Shown: positions 25,768 through 33,773, counted from the first letter of the stretch. The stretch: 64,000 nucleotides of DNA from CAVSCR01 sp963726575 (GCA_963726575.1 CAVSCR010000005.1:620001-684000); one strand, 5' to 3'. Made by a program: numbers and translations. The notes: generated by a model not told the origin, from the letters alone.

Positions 25768-26576
25768 CCACGCTGCGCGGCAACGCGCGTGCCCTTCCGT
25801 TGCGCTCGCGAAGCGCCGCGGCCCTCGTCATCACGTCGGCGATCGGCGTGCTCGCCTTCGCGTGGCCCTTGTTGGTCGACCCACGTTCGACGTTGGTCAA
25901 CCGGAGCGAGGGTCCGTGGCTGTTCGCCGTCGTCCTGGGCCTGCTGGTCGTGGTGCTGCTCGCAGAGATCGCCGAAGGCGGCATGGACGCCAAGGCGGTG
26001 GCCCTACTCGGCGTGCTGACCGCCGTAGCGACGGCACTACGCCCGCTGTCGGGAGGAGTGACTGGCTTCCAACCGCTGTTCGTGGTCCTCGTGCTCGCCG
26101 GGCGGGTGTTCGGTCCGGGATTCGGGTTCGTTCTCGGCGGCACGTCGCTGTTCGCCTCTGCCATGCTCACCGGCGGCGTCGGCCCCTGGCTGCCGTTCCA
26201 GATGCTGGCGGCGGCCTGGGTCGGGCTGCTCGCTGGGCTGTTGCCACCGGCCCGCGGCTGGCCCGAGGTGGCACTGCTGTCGGGCTACGGCGCCATGGCG
26301 GGTCTGGCCTACGGGTTCGTCATGAACTTGTGGTTCTGGCCGACGCTGGCAGCCACTGGTACGTCGATCAGCTACATCGCCGGTGCGCCGATGCTGACCA
26401 ACGTGCACCACCTGCTGGCGTTCACCGTGGCGACATCGTTGGGGTTCGACGTGCCGCGCGCCATCGGCACGGCCGTCATCATCGCGATCATCGGGCGTCC
26501 GGCACTCGCGGCGCTGCGGCGCACGGCTCTGCGGGCGCAGTTCACGCCGAGCATCGCGTGGACGCCGCCGACCTGA
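25764..26576 (+). CDS. ECF transporter S component, probable cobalamin/corrinoid type
   Basis: Substrate-capture membrane subunit. The 270-residue protein has six or more hydrophobic helices after a short basic N-terminus. Segments such as ALRPLSGGVTGFQPLFVVLV, GRVFGPGFGFVLGGTSLFAS and GGVGPWLPFQMLAAAWVGL match the S-component group that includes the B12-type CbrT. GTG 25764 overlaps the ATPase stop (GTGA); the stop overlaps the next gene's ATG by one base. Substrate assignment rests on the riboswitch and cob neighbours, not on recognised ligand residues. Confidence 0.87.
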   Translation: MTTLRGNARALPLRSRSAAALVITSAIGVLAFAWPLLVDPRSTLVNRSEGPWLFAVVLGLLVVVLLAEIAEGGMDAKAVALLGVLTAVATALRPLSGGVTGFQPLFVVLVLAGRVFGPGFGFVLGGTSLFASAMLTGGVGPWLPFQMLAAAWVGLLAGLLPPARGWPEVALLSGYGAMAGLAYGFVMNLWFWPTLAATGTSISYIAGAPMLTNVHHLLAFTVATSLGFDVPRAIGTAVIIAIIGRPALAALRRTALRAQFTPSIAWTPPT

Positions 26577-27970
26577 TGCACGTCATCCTGCTCGGGACCG
26601 GTTCGGCCGACGGTTGGCCGAACCCGTTCTGCACGTGTGCCAGTTGCGCCGATGCGCGCGACCGCGGCGTCATCCGGGGACAGACCGCGGCCCTGGTCGA
26701 TCGTCGGCTGTTGCTCGATTGCGGCCCGGAGGTTCCCCGAGCCGCTGCGCGTCTGGGCATCTCGCTCGACCTGGTGCGCGTGCTGGTCCTCACCCATACG
26801 CATCCGGACCACCTCGGACCGGCCGCGCTGCTCTACCGCCGCTGGGCCGGGCGCCCCGAGGCGCTGACGGTGGTCGGGCCGCAGGCCGTCATCGACACCT
26901 GTCGCGAGTGGGTCGGTCCGGAGGACCCGGTGCACTGGCAGGTGGTGTCACCAGGCGCTGTCGTGGAGGTCGAGGACTACCGCATCCGCGCGCTCGCCGC
27001 GCGACATGAGGGCCCAGACGTCGGACCATCCCTGGTCTACGAGGTCACCGACACAGCGGGCGTTCGCCTGCTGTACCTGACCGACAGCGGACCGCTGCCC
27101 GCGTCGACCCTTGACCGTCTGCGCGGCGCGAACGCGCACCTGGCCCTGATCGAGGAGACGTTCGGCCTGATCGACGACCACGGCACCGACCATCTCGACC
27201 TCGGAACCTTTGCGGCAACCGTCGACGCTTTGCGGGCGCGTGGTGCTCTCAGCAACGGTGCCCGCGTCGTAGCCGTGCACCTGTCGCATGACAACCCGCC
27301 GCTGCCCGAACTGCGACGGCACCTGGCCCGCAGCGCAGCGGAGGTGTACGACGACGGCACGGAGCTCGTCGTCACCACGCAGGGCCATCAGGCCGCGTCC
27401 GTCTCACGCCACACTCTGGTGCTCGGTGGCGCGCGATCGGGCAAGTCGACCTACGCCGAACGCCTGGCAGGAACCGACCTGCCAGTGCGGTACGTGGCAA
27501 CCATGTCAACGCATGGCGACGACGGCGAGCTCGCTTCTCGGATCGCCGAACACCAACGTCGGCGCCCGTTGCACTGGACGACGATCGAGACCGACGACGT
27601 CACCGCAATCCTTCGCGACGCTGCGCCCGACGATGTCCTGCTCATCGACTGCTTCACACTGTGGCTCACTGCCCGACTCGATGAAGCCGGCTGGAGCAGC
27701 GCCGGCGACTGGCTCGGCACCACCGACGTCCTCACCAAGCAGGTCGACGAGCTCGTCAACGCCTGGTCCACCTGCCCGGCCCGCGTGATCGGGGTCAGCA
27801 ACGAAGTGGGCTGCGGCGTCGTACCGGCGACACGGTCGGGACGGTTGTTCCGCGACTGGCAGGGACGCCTCAACGCCGCACTCGCAGACCGGTGCGACGA
27901 CGTGGTACTGCTCGTAGCCGGCCGTCCGATGCACGTAGTCGCGCCCACCTCACACCAGGGAGCGGAATGA
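26576..27970 (+). CDS. cobU: Metallo-beta-lactamase hydrolase fused to CobU (adenosylcobinamide kinase/guanylyltransferase)
   Basis: A 464-residue two-domain protein. Residues 1-275 are a PhnP-like MBL fold with a zinc-ribbon-like NPFCTCASCADARDRG start, the metal motif LTHTHPDHLGPA and later LTDSGPLP and VAVHLSHDN. Residues 280-464 are CobU, with P-loop GGARSGKSTYAERLAG, VATMSTHGDDGELASRIAEH holding the guanylylated His, LLIDCFTLWLT, SNEVGCGVVPATRSGRLFRD and WQGRLNAALA. CobU makes AdoCbi-GDP for CobS. The MBL part could be the missing alpha-ribazole-phosphate phosphatase (CobC role); that is inference. ATG 26576 shares one base with the upstream stop; the end overlaps cobT by 4 nt. Confidence 0.92.
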   Translation: MHVILLGTGSADGWPNPFCTCASCADARDRGVIRGQTAALVDRRLLLDCGPEVPRAAARLGISLDLVRVLVLTHTHPDHLGPAALLYRRWAGRPEALTVVGPQAVIDTCREWVGPEDPVHWQVVSPGAVVEVEDYRIRALAARHEGPDVGPSLVYEVTDTAGVRLLYLTDSGPLPASTLDRLRGANAHLALIEETFGLIDDHGTDHLDLGTFAATVDALRARGALSNGARVVAVHLSHDNPPLPELRRHLARSAAEVYDDGTELVVTTQGHQAASVSRHTLVLGGARSGKSTYAERLAGTDLPVRYVATMSTHGDDGELASRIAEHQRRRPLHWTTIETDDVTAILRDAAPDDVLLIDCFTLWLTARLDEAGWSSAGDWLGTTDVLTKQVDELVNAWSTCPARVIGVSNEVGCGVVPATRSGRLFRDWQGRLNAALADRCDDVVLLVAGRPMHVVAPTSHQGAE

Positions 27971-29088
27971 CTCTCGACCTCACGGCCGTGCGCGACAGCA
28001 TCGACCGACCCGACGAGGAGACCCACGCAGCCGCGTTGGAACGCCTCGACTCCCTGGTCAAGCCGCTGGGGGCCTTGGGCCGTCTCGAAGAGCTCGCCGC
28101 GTGGCTGTCGGCAGTCCAGGGAACGTGTCCGCCGACGCCACTGTCCGACGCTCGCGTGGTGATCTTTGCCGGCGACCACGGAGTTGCCAGGGCCGGCGTC
28201 TCGGCGTACCCGCCGGAAGTCACGGCCGCCATGGTGCGCACCTTCGTCGACGGTTCGGCTGCAGTGAACGCGTTGGCCCGAACGGTCGACGCCGCCGTCC
28301 GGGTCGTCGACATGGGTGTCGCCGTCGACCTGGAGGACGTGCCCGCCGACGTCGTGCGCCACAAGATCCGGCGTGGGTCGGGTGACATCAGTGTCGAGGA
28401 TGCACTCACCCAGGAGGAATGCGAGGCCGCGTTCAGCGCGGGTATGACGATCGCCGACGACGCCGTTGATGCCGGCGCCGATGTTCTGCTCATCGGTGAC
28501 ATGGGGATCGGCAACACCACGGTCGCGGCAGCGCTGATCGGGTTGCTCACCGGATCTGACGCGGCGACCGTCACCGGGCGCGGCACGGGCGTCGACGACA
28601 TCACCTGGATGCACAAGTGCGCGGCCGTGCGCGACGCGATGCGTCGGGGTCGTCCCGTCATGGGGGACCAGCTGCAGCTGCTGGCCACGATCGGCAGCGC
28701 CGACCTTGCTGCCGCCAGCGGCTTCCTCGTGCAGGCGGCGCGCCGACGCACCCCGGTGATCCTCGACGGCGTCGTCACCGGTGCCGCTGCGCTCGTGGCT
28801 CACCGGATCGCGTTCCGCGCGGCCTTGTGGTGGATCGCGGGACACCGGTCGGTCGAGCCCGCGCACAGCCTCGCGTTGGACCGGTTGGGCCTGGAGCCGG
28901 TGGTCGATCTGAAACTGCGGCTCGGAGAGGGAACCGGGGCGCTGCTGGCCCTGCCGATCCTGCGGAGCGCACAGGCCGCTCTGGCCGACATGGCCACGTT
29001 GGCCGACCTCGGCTTCACCGAGCCCCGGCGCTCCGAGGACTCCGCGGACATCGGGGACACCGAAGCGGAGAGCGGGACCCCGCAATGA
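27967..29088 (+). CDS. cobT: Nicotinate-nucleotide-dimethylbenzimidazole phosphoribosyltransferase (CobT)
   Basis: Activates the lower-ligand base of B12 to its alpha-ribotide phosphate. The 373-residue protein has KPLGALGRLEELAAWL, FAGDHGVARAGVSAYP, DMGVAVDLEDVP, GDMGIGNTTVAAALIG, the TGRGTGVDD loop, and the C-terminal LRLGEGTGALLALPILRSA with the catalytic Glu. A short acidic tail after residue 350 is extra. ATG 27967 overlaps the cobU-fusion stop (ATGA). With CobU and CobS it completes nucleotide-loop assembly, so the cell can salvage incomplete corrinoids. Confidence 0.95.
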   Translation: MTLDLTAVRDSIDRPDEETHAAALERLDSLVKPLGALGRLEELAAWLSAVQGTCPPTPLSDARVVIFAGDHGVARAGVSAYPPEVTAAMVRTFVDGSAAVNALARTVDAAVRVVDMGVAVDLEDVPADVVRHKIRRGSGDISVEDALTQEECEAAFSAGMTIADDAVDAGADVLLIGDMGIGNTTVAAALIGLLTGSDAATVTGRGTGVDDITWMHKCAAVRDAMRRGRPVMGDQLQLLATIGSADLAAASGFLVQAARRRTPVILDGVVTGAAALVAHRIAFRAALWWIAGHRSVEPAHSLALDRLGLEPVVDLKLRLGEGTGALLALPILRSAQAALADMATLADLGFTEPRRSEDSADIGDTEAESGTPQ

Positions 29089-29101
29089 CACGATCGCGTC
29101 C

Positions 29102-29773
29102 ATGACCGCTGCACCGGATCGCTTCGACGGCTTCCCGGTCGAGGCCTTCGACTTCTACGAGACCCTGGCGGCCCACAACACCCGCGCCTGGTGGCAGTCC
29201 CACAAGGACGACTACCAGCGCCTCGTGCGCGAGCCGATGACGCGCCTGCTCGCCGAGCTGTCCGACGAGTTCGGCGATGCCCACCTGTTCCGGCCGCACC
29301 GCGACACCCGCTTCAGCAAGGACAAGACGCCGATGAAGGACCACCAGGGCGGCTACGTCGCGATCGAGGACGCCGTGGGCTACTACGTGCAGATCTCCGC
29401 GTCGGGACTCATGGTCGCCGGCGGCTGGTACTCACCCCAGGGGGCGCAGGTCGTCTGCTACCGCGAGGCGATCGAGTCCGGTCACGCTGCGCTGGTGCGC
29501 AAGCTCATGGCCACAGCACAGCGGCAGGGCTGGGAGATCGACGGTCAACCGCTGAAGACCCGCCCCCGGGGCGTCGACCCGGACCACCCCGATCTCGACC
29601 TGCTGCGCTTCAAGGCACTCACTGCGTCGCGCCAGTACGGCGTCGAACCCTGGATGGGCACCCGCAGGGCCCTGACCGTCGTGCGCAACGGGTGGCGGCA
29701 GATCGCGCCGCTGACCGAGTGGCTGGGCGACCACGTCGGACCGGCGCAGGACCCGTCGCTCGCCGCCGACTGA
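29102..29773 (+). CDS. DUF2461 family protein
   Basis: A 223-residue cytoplasmic protein of the DUF2461/TIGR02453 family, function unknown. Family marks are FPVEAFDFYETLAAHNTRAW, FRPHRDTRFSKDKTPMKDH, YYVQISASGLMVAGGWYSP and a C-terminal RLRK-like region here reading PRGVDPDHPDLDLLRFK. ATG 29102 lies 13 nt after the cobT stop with no clear ribosome site. An ATG overlapping the cobT stop opens only a seven-codon frame ending at 29105, so reinitiation may be used. It separates cobT from cobS, which is unusual; a link to B12 metabolism is not known. Confidence 0.85.
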   Translation: MTAAPDRFDGFPVEAFDFYETLAAHNTRAWWQSHKDDYQRLVREPMTRLLAELSDEFGDAHLFRPHRDTRFSKDKTPMKDHQGGYVAIEDAVGYYVQISASGLMVAGGWYSPQGAQVVCYREAIESGHAALVRKLMATAQRQGWEIDGQPLKTRPRGVDPDHPDLDLLRFKALTASRQYGVEPWMGTRRALTVVRNGWRQIAPLTEWLGDHVGPAQDPSLAAD

Positions 29774-29790
29774 CCTGACCCGGCCACGCG

Positions 29791-29820
29791 ACCGACCCGA
29801 CCGACCCGACCGATCGACCG
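29791..29820. repeat. Short tandem repeat before cobS
   Basis: ACCGACCCG occurs twice, followed by ACCGATCG and ACCG. It fills the gap between the DUF2461 gene and the cobS ribosome site and may vary in copy number between strains. Confidence 0.7.
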
Positions 29821-29831
29821 AGGGGGCCACG

Positions 29832-30656
29832 CTGTCCAGGACCTGGGACGGGCTGCGCCTTGCGGTGGGCACGTTCACGATCATCCCGACCCCGCCGCCG
29901 CGCGTCGTCGACCGCCAGACCGGACGGGCCGCGATGGTCTGGGCCCCGATGGTCGGCCTAGGCCTCGGGCTCGTGGCCGCGTCCGTGGTGGCGCTGGTGC
30001 GCTTCGCCAGCCAGGGTCACTCCGACCACCTGCTGGCCGCTGTCGTGGGCGTCGCGACGTTGGCCTGGTTGTCGCGCGGACTGCACCTCGACGGGCTGGT
30101 CGACACGGCCGACGGGTTGGCCAGCGGCCGACGCGGCCATGAGGCGATGTCGCTGATGTCACAGCCCGAGGTCGGCGCCCTCGGCGTCGCGACACTGGTG
30201 CTGGTCGTCGCCTTGCAGGTGGCCGGCCTCTACTCCGCATTGATGCTGGGACACGGAACACTTGCGCTGATCGGCGGAGCCACGGTCGCCCGGCTGGCGG
30301 CCAGCTGGAGTGCTCGCACCTCCTTGCCACCGGCGCGCGAGGACGGGCTCGGCGCAGCCGTCGCCGGAACCCTCCCTGTGTGGATCCTGCTGGTCATGAC
30401 GTTGGTGACCGGTGCACTGCTCGCCGGCGCAGCACACCTCGACGACGACTACGCCCACGGATTGTCCTACGTACTCGTCGTGGCGACGCTCCTGGCGTTG
30501 CTGGTCGCGGCGGGTTGGTTCGCCCGACTGGCGGTGGCGCGCTTCGGCGGCATGACCGGTGACGTCTTCGGGGCGGTGATCGAGGTGGCCTTCACCGCGT
30601 TCGTGATCTGCTCGACGCTGCAGCCGCACTGGTTCCACCATCTTCCGGGCAGCTGA
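29832..30656 (+). CDS. cobS: Adenosylcobinamide-GDP ribazoletransferase (CobS), probable CTG start
   Basis: Membrane enzyme joining AdoCbi-GDP to alpha-ribazole (phosphate), the last step of B12 assembly. The product has six or seven membrane helices and the signature LHLDGLVDTADGLASGRRGH with metal-binding Asp residues. The first GTG (29865) would remove the conserved RTWDGLRLAVGTFTIIP start. CTG 29832 restores it and has a perfect AGGGGG ribosome site 5 nt upstream, so I infer a CTG start (274 residues). The gene ends 3 nt before the convergent gcvT stop. Confidence 0.9.
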   Translation: MSRTWDGLRLAVGTFTIIPTPPPRVVDRQTGRAAMVWAPMVGLGLGLVAASVVALVRFASQGHSDHLLAAVVGVATLAWLSRGLHLDGLVDTADGLASGRRGHEAMSLMSQPEVGALGVATLVLVVALQVAGLYSALMLGHGTLALIGGATVARLAASWSARTSLPPAREDGLGAAVAGTLPVWILLVMTLVTGALLAGAAHLDDDYAHGLSYVLVVATLLALLVAAGWFARLAVARFGGMTGDVFGAVIEVAFTAFVICSTLQPHWFHHLPGS

Positions 30657-30659
30657 CCA

Positions 30660-31796
30660 CTACTTCACGTGCGAGGGGACGAAGGGGGGTCGCACCACCT
30701 CCATGACGCTGACCCGACCACGCACGTCGACGTCGACCAGGTCACCCTCGCCGACCGTTCGGTCGAGCAGGGCCAGCCCGACACCTTGCCGCAACGTGGG
30801 CGAGAACGTGCCACTGGTGAGCTCACCGACGTGCCTCCCGTCAGTGGTGCTCACCCGCATGTGGGGACGCGGGATGCCGCGCTCGGTGGCCCGTAGCCCA
30901 CGCAGCAACCGGGCGGCGCCGGCGCTGCGTTCCGCGAGGAGCGCGTCGCGGCCCTCGAACCGTGGCTTGTCCCAGCCGACCGCCCACCCGCTGCGCGCCT
31001 GGAGCGGCGTGATGGTCGGCGAGAGGTCCTGGCCGTGCAGCGGGTATCCCATCTCGGTCCGCAACGTGTCGCGCGCGGCGAGTCCGACGGGTCGACCTCG
31101 GAACGGTTCGATCGCGTCCAGCAAGGCGTCCCAGAGCGCGCCGGTCACGTCCCAGGGCACCAGCACCTCGTAACCGTGCTCGCCGGTGTAACCGCTGCGG
31201 CAGACGACCACGGACGCGGCGTTCCACGTCGTGTCGACGAAGGACATGTAGTCGAGGTCGGGTCGGTCGACGACGCTGGGAAGGCCCAACCGGGAGATCA
31301 CCGTTGCCGACTCGGGGCCTTGCACGGCCACGACACCGAGCTCGAGGTGACGGTTGCGCACCTCCACACCGGAGGGTGTGTGCTTGCTCAGCCGATCTTG
31401 CAGCACCGCGAACACTGCTGCCGCGTTGGCGGCGTTCGGCACGAGCAGCACGTCGTCGTCGCCGCGCAGGTAGACGACGAGGTCGTCGATCACCCCGCCT
31501 TCGGCGTTGCAGAGCATCGAGTACTGCGCTTGACCCGGCTCGATACGGGCGAGGTCGTTCGTCAGCACCGAGTTGACGAACGCCGCGGCGCCGTTGCCGG
31601 CCACACTCAGCTTGCCGAGGTGCGAGACGTCGAAGACACCGACGACCTCTCGTACCGCAGCGTGTTCCTTGAGGACCCCGCCACCGGCGTACTCGATCGG
31701 CATCTCCCAGCCGCCGAAGTCGGCCATCTTGGCGCCGAGGGCGACGTGGCGGGCCTGCAGCGGCGAATGCCGCAGGCCGGCGGACTCAGACGTCAT
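30660..31796 (-). CDS. gcvT: Aminomethyltransferase, glycine cleavage T protein (GcvT)
   Basis: Transfers the methylene group from the lipoyl arm of H protein to tetrahydrofolate in glycine cleavage. The 378-residue protein shows LQARHVALGAKMADFGGWEM, GVFDVSHLGKLSVAG, the folate-side SGYTGEHGYEVLVP, and LAARDTLRTEMGYPLHGQDL, with the full C-terminal barrel. ATG 31796 follows a TAGGGT box by 6 nt on this strand. No other gcv genes are in the window. It is divergent from pepA and shares an 82-nt promoter region. Confidence 0.95.
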   Translation of the reverse strand: MTSESAGLRHSPLQARHVALGAKMADFGGWEMPIEYAGGGVLKEHAAVREVVGVFDVSHLGKLSVAGNGAAAFVNSVLTNDLARIEPGQAQYSMLCNAEGGVIDDLVVYLRGDDDVLLVPNAANAAAVFAVLQDRLSKHTPSGVEVRNRHLELGVVAVQGPESATVISRLGLPSVVDRPDLDYMSFVDTTWNAASVVVCRSGYTGEHGYEVLVPWDVTGALWDALLDAIEPFRGRPVGLAARDTLRTEMGYPLHGQDLSPTITPLQARSGWAVGWDKPRFEGRDALLAERSAGAARLLRGLRATERGIPRPHMRVSTTDGRHVGELTSGTFSPTLRQGVGLALLDRTVGEGDLVDVDVRGRVSVMEVVRPPFVPSHVK

Positions 31797-31802
31797 GATC
31801 GG

Positions 31803-31808
31803 ACCCTA
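31803..31808 (-). promoter_or_regulatory. -10 box of gcvT
   Basis: TAGGGT on the minus strand, 6 nt before ATG 31796; leaderless pattern. Confidence 0.55.
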
Positions 31809-31839
31809 TTGTCCGAGCGCCCCGTCCCCACCACCCAAG

Positions 31840-31845
31840 TAGCAT
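31840..31845 (+). promoter_or_regulatory. Candidate -10 box of pepA
   Basis: TAGCAT lies 33 nt before GTG 31879, which has a TGAGGA ribosome site, so a short-leader transcript is plausible. Confidence 0.35.
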
Positions 31846-31878
31846 CACGCCGACGCCCCGACCCAGCTGAGGAACTTC

Positions 31879-33423
31879 GTGACCACCATCGCCTTGAGCA
31901 CGTCCAACCCCGCCCGCACCAAGGCCGACGCCGTCGTCGTCGGCGTGACCACCGTCACGCGTCGCACCCAAAGTGGTGCCCGTCGTGGGATCCGGCTCGC
32001 CGATGGGGCGGCACCCGTGGCCGAGGCCTTCGACGGCGACCTCCGCAAGGCGCTGCTCAGTCTTGGCGCCACCGGCAAGGCCGGCGAGGTCCACAAGTTC
32101 CCCGGCTCGGGCCGGATCGCCGCGCCCGTCGTGATCGCGGTCGGGATCGGACCCGACGCCAGTGATGCCGAGGCGCTGCGGCGCTCGGCCGGAGTCGCCT
32201 CCCGCGCTGCTGCCGGGCTCGGCTCGATCGTGCTGGCCATGCCGTCCGGCGACGCCGCGCAGATCGACCACGTCGCCAGCGGCGCCCTGCTCGGCGCCTA
32301 CGCGTTCCTCGACTACCGCAAGACCAGCGCGCCTGACCACCCCAGGCCGGTGCGCGCGATCACCGTGGCCGGTCCGGCGGCTCGCACGCGGGCCGCGCAG
32401 GCGAGCCTGACGCGGTTGAAGCACGTCGCACGTGGTGTCTTCCTGGCCCGCGACCTGGTGAACACGCCGTCGCGTGACCTGACCCCGGCAGACCTCGCGG
32501 CGGTGGCCGTGCGCGAAGGCGCCCGCGTGAGCATCGACGTCGACGTGCTCGACGAACGAGCCCTGAAGCGCGGCGGTTTCGGCGGCCTGATCGGAGTCGG
32601 CCAGGGATCCAGCCACCCGCCGCGGCTGGTGCGGCTGGCCTACCGCAGCCCGAAGGCCACCCGTCACATCGCGCTGGTCGGAAAGGGCATCACGTTCGAC
32701 TCCGGCGGACTGTCGCTCAAGCCGCCAGCGGGCATGGAGTGGATGAAGGCCGACATGGGGGGCGCCGCCGCCGTGCTCGCCGCGGTGACCGCGATCGCCC
32801 GCCTGAAGCTGCCCGTGAACGTCACCGGATGGCTGGCGTTGGCCGAGAACATGCCCTCAGGAACCGCGCAGCGACCCAGCGACGTCATCACCATCAGAGG
32901 CGGCAAGACCGTCGAGGTCATCAACACCGACGCCGAGGGAAGGCTCGTGCTGGCCGACGCGATCGTGCGGGCCGGGGAGGAGCACCCCGACGTCATCATC
33001 GACGCCGCAACGCTGACCGGGGCGCAGATGGTGGCGCTGGGGTCTCGCACCGGCGGGATCATGGCCAACAACGACGTCGTGCGCGCCTCGGTGGCGCAGG
33101 CGGCGCAGGAGGCCGGCGACGCGATGTGGCCGATGCCCCTGCCCGAGGACCTCAAGAGCGCGCTGGAGTCGCCGATCGCCGACCTGGCCAACCTCGCCAT
33201 CGCGGGCGACCGGTACGGCGGCATGCTGGCCGCCGGGCTGTTCCTCGCCGAGTTCGTGCCCGAGGCAACGCCCTGGGTCCACCTCGACATCGCCGGCCCC
33301 GCCTTCAACGAGGGGGCCCCGTACGGCTACACCCCGCGTGGGGGCACCGGGGCGGCGGTCCGGACGTTCGTCGCGGTGGCCGACCGGCTCGGGCGGGGTT
33401 CGCTCCCCATCTCGGCGTCGTGA
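31879..33423 (+). CDS. pepA: Leucyl aminopeptidase (M17, PepA)
   Basis: Cytoplasmic di-metal aminopeptidase. The 514-residue protein has an N-terminal macro-like domain (about 1-160) and the M17 catalytic domain. Metal and catalytic residues are visible in VGKGITFDSGGLSLKP (Lys, Asp), MKADMGGAAAV (Asp), and NTDAEGRLVLADA (Asp, Glu, Arg). The C-terminus holds the DIAGPAF and GYTPRGGTGAAVRTFV segments usual for the hexameric enzyme. GTG 31879 has TGAGGA upstream. It is followed by a 0.6 kb region with RNA-like structure before lpdA. Confidence 0.95.
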   Translation: MTTIALSTSNPARTKADAVVVGVTTVTRRTQSGARRGIRLADGAAPVAEAFDGDLRKALLSLGATGKAGEVHKFPGSGRIAAPVVIAVGIGPDASDAEALRRSAGVASRAAAGLGSIVLAMPSGDAAQIDHVASGALLGAYAFLDYRKTSAPDHPRPVRAITVAGPAARTRAAQASLTRLKHVARGVFLARDLVNTPSRDLTPADLAAVAVREGARVSIDVDVLDERALKRGGFGGLIGVGQGSSHPPRLVRLAYRSPKATRHIALVGKGITFDSGGLSLKPPAGMEWMKADMGGAAAVLAAVTAIARLKLPVNVTGWLALAENMPSGTAQRPSDVITIRGGKTVEVINTDAEGRLVLADAIVRAGEEHPDVIIDAATLTGAQMVALGSRTGGIMANNDVVRASVAQAAQEAGDAMWPMPLPEDLKSALESPIADLANLAIAGDRYGGMLAAGLFLAEFVPEATPWVHLDIAGPAFNEGAPYGYTPRGGTGAAVRTFVAVADRLGRGSLPISAS

Positions 33424-33490
33424 ACTAGCCCGTTCAGCGCAATTTCGGCCCGATTGTCTAGTCCGCTCGGGTGATAACCCAACACGCAGC

Positions 33491-33534
33491 GTGGTCACAT
33501 GCTTACTCTCGCAGTGTGTCGGTGGGGTGACCAC
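33491..33534 (+). promoter_or_regulatory. Leader hairpin next to a ribosome site
   Basis: GTGGTCAC (33491-33498) is perfectly complementary to GTGACCAC (33527-33534), closing a 28-nt loop. AAGGGGAGG follows at once and then ATG 33549. It could control access to that ribosome site; no known riboswitch class was recognised. Confidence 0.45.
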
Positions 33535-33548
33535 CAAGGGGAGGACCG

Positions 33549-33773
33549 ATGCAGGGACGTCTGAGCGAGGACCGGCGTACGCCGGTTCCTGCTGTCGTCC
33601 GCGCCTCGGGGCTCGCTGCGCGACGTCACCCTCCGACCATGACCCCTCGATCGCACCGGACCGAGCCAGCCGCCGCTTTGGGTTCCCCCAGCCCCCCAGG
33701 CGTGCCAGCCGGACAACCGGGCGCCCGACCGGGCCCGCCCTGGGCCTGGCGAGGGTCACCAACGGTGAGATAG
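33549..33773 (+). CDS. Possible small protein (doubtful)
   Basis: A 74-codon frame with an excellent AGGGGAGG ribosome site 5 nt upstream. The product starts MQGRLSEDRRTPVPAVVRAS and is Arg/Pro/Gly-rich with no recognised domain, and its end runs into a C-loop hairpin. The ribosome site argues for translation, perhaps as a leader or a dual-function RNA; the composition argues that much of it is non-coding. No homologue is recognised. Confidence 0.3.
   Translation: MQGRLSEDRRTPVPAVVRASGLAARRHPPTMTPRSHRTEPAAALGSPSPPGVPAGQPGARPGPPWAWRGSPTVR
33571..33586. repeat. Perfect 16-bp palindrome
   Basis: ACCGGCGTACGCCGGT reads the same on both strands. It may be a regulator binding site; it lies inside the doubtful small ORF. 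Confidence 0.5.

Noticed and set aside
27451..29103. 550-codon minus-strand frame over cobU/cobT
   Set aside because: Antisense shadow of well-supported cob genes; low-complexity composition.
33430..33545. Possible c-di-AMP (ydaO) or other known riboswitch
   Set aside because: Stem-forming and followed by a ribosome site, but I could not match the conserved core of any known class, and the downstream ORF is doubtful.
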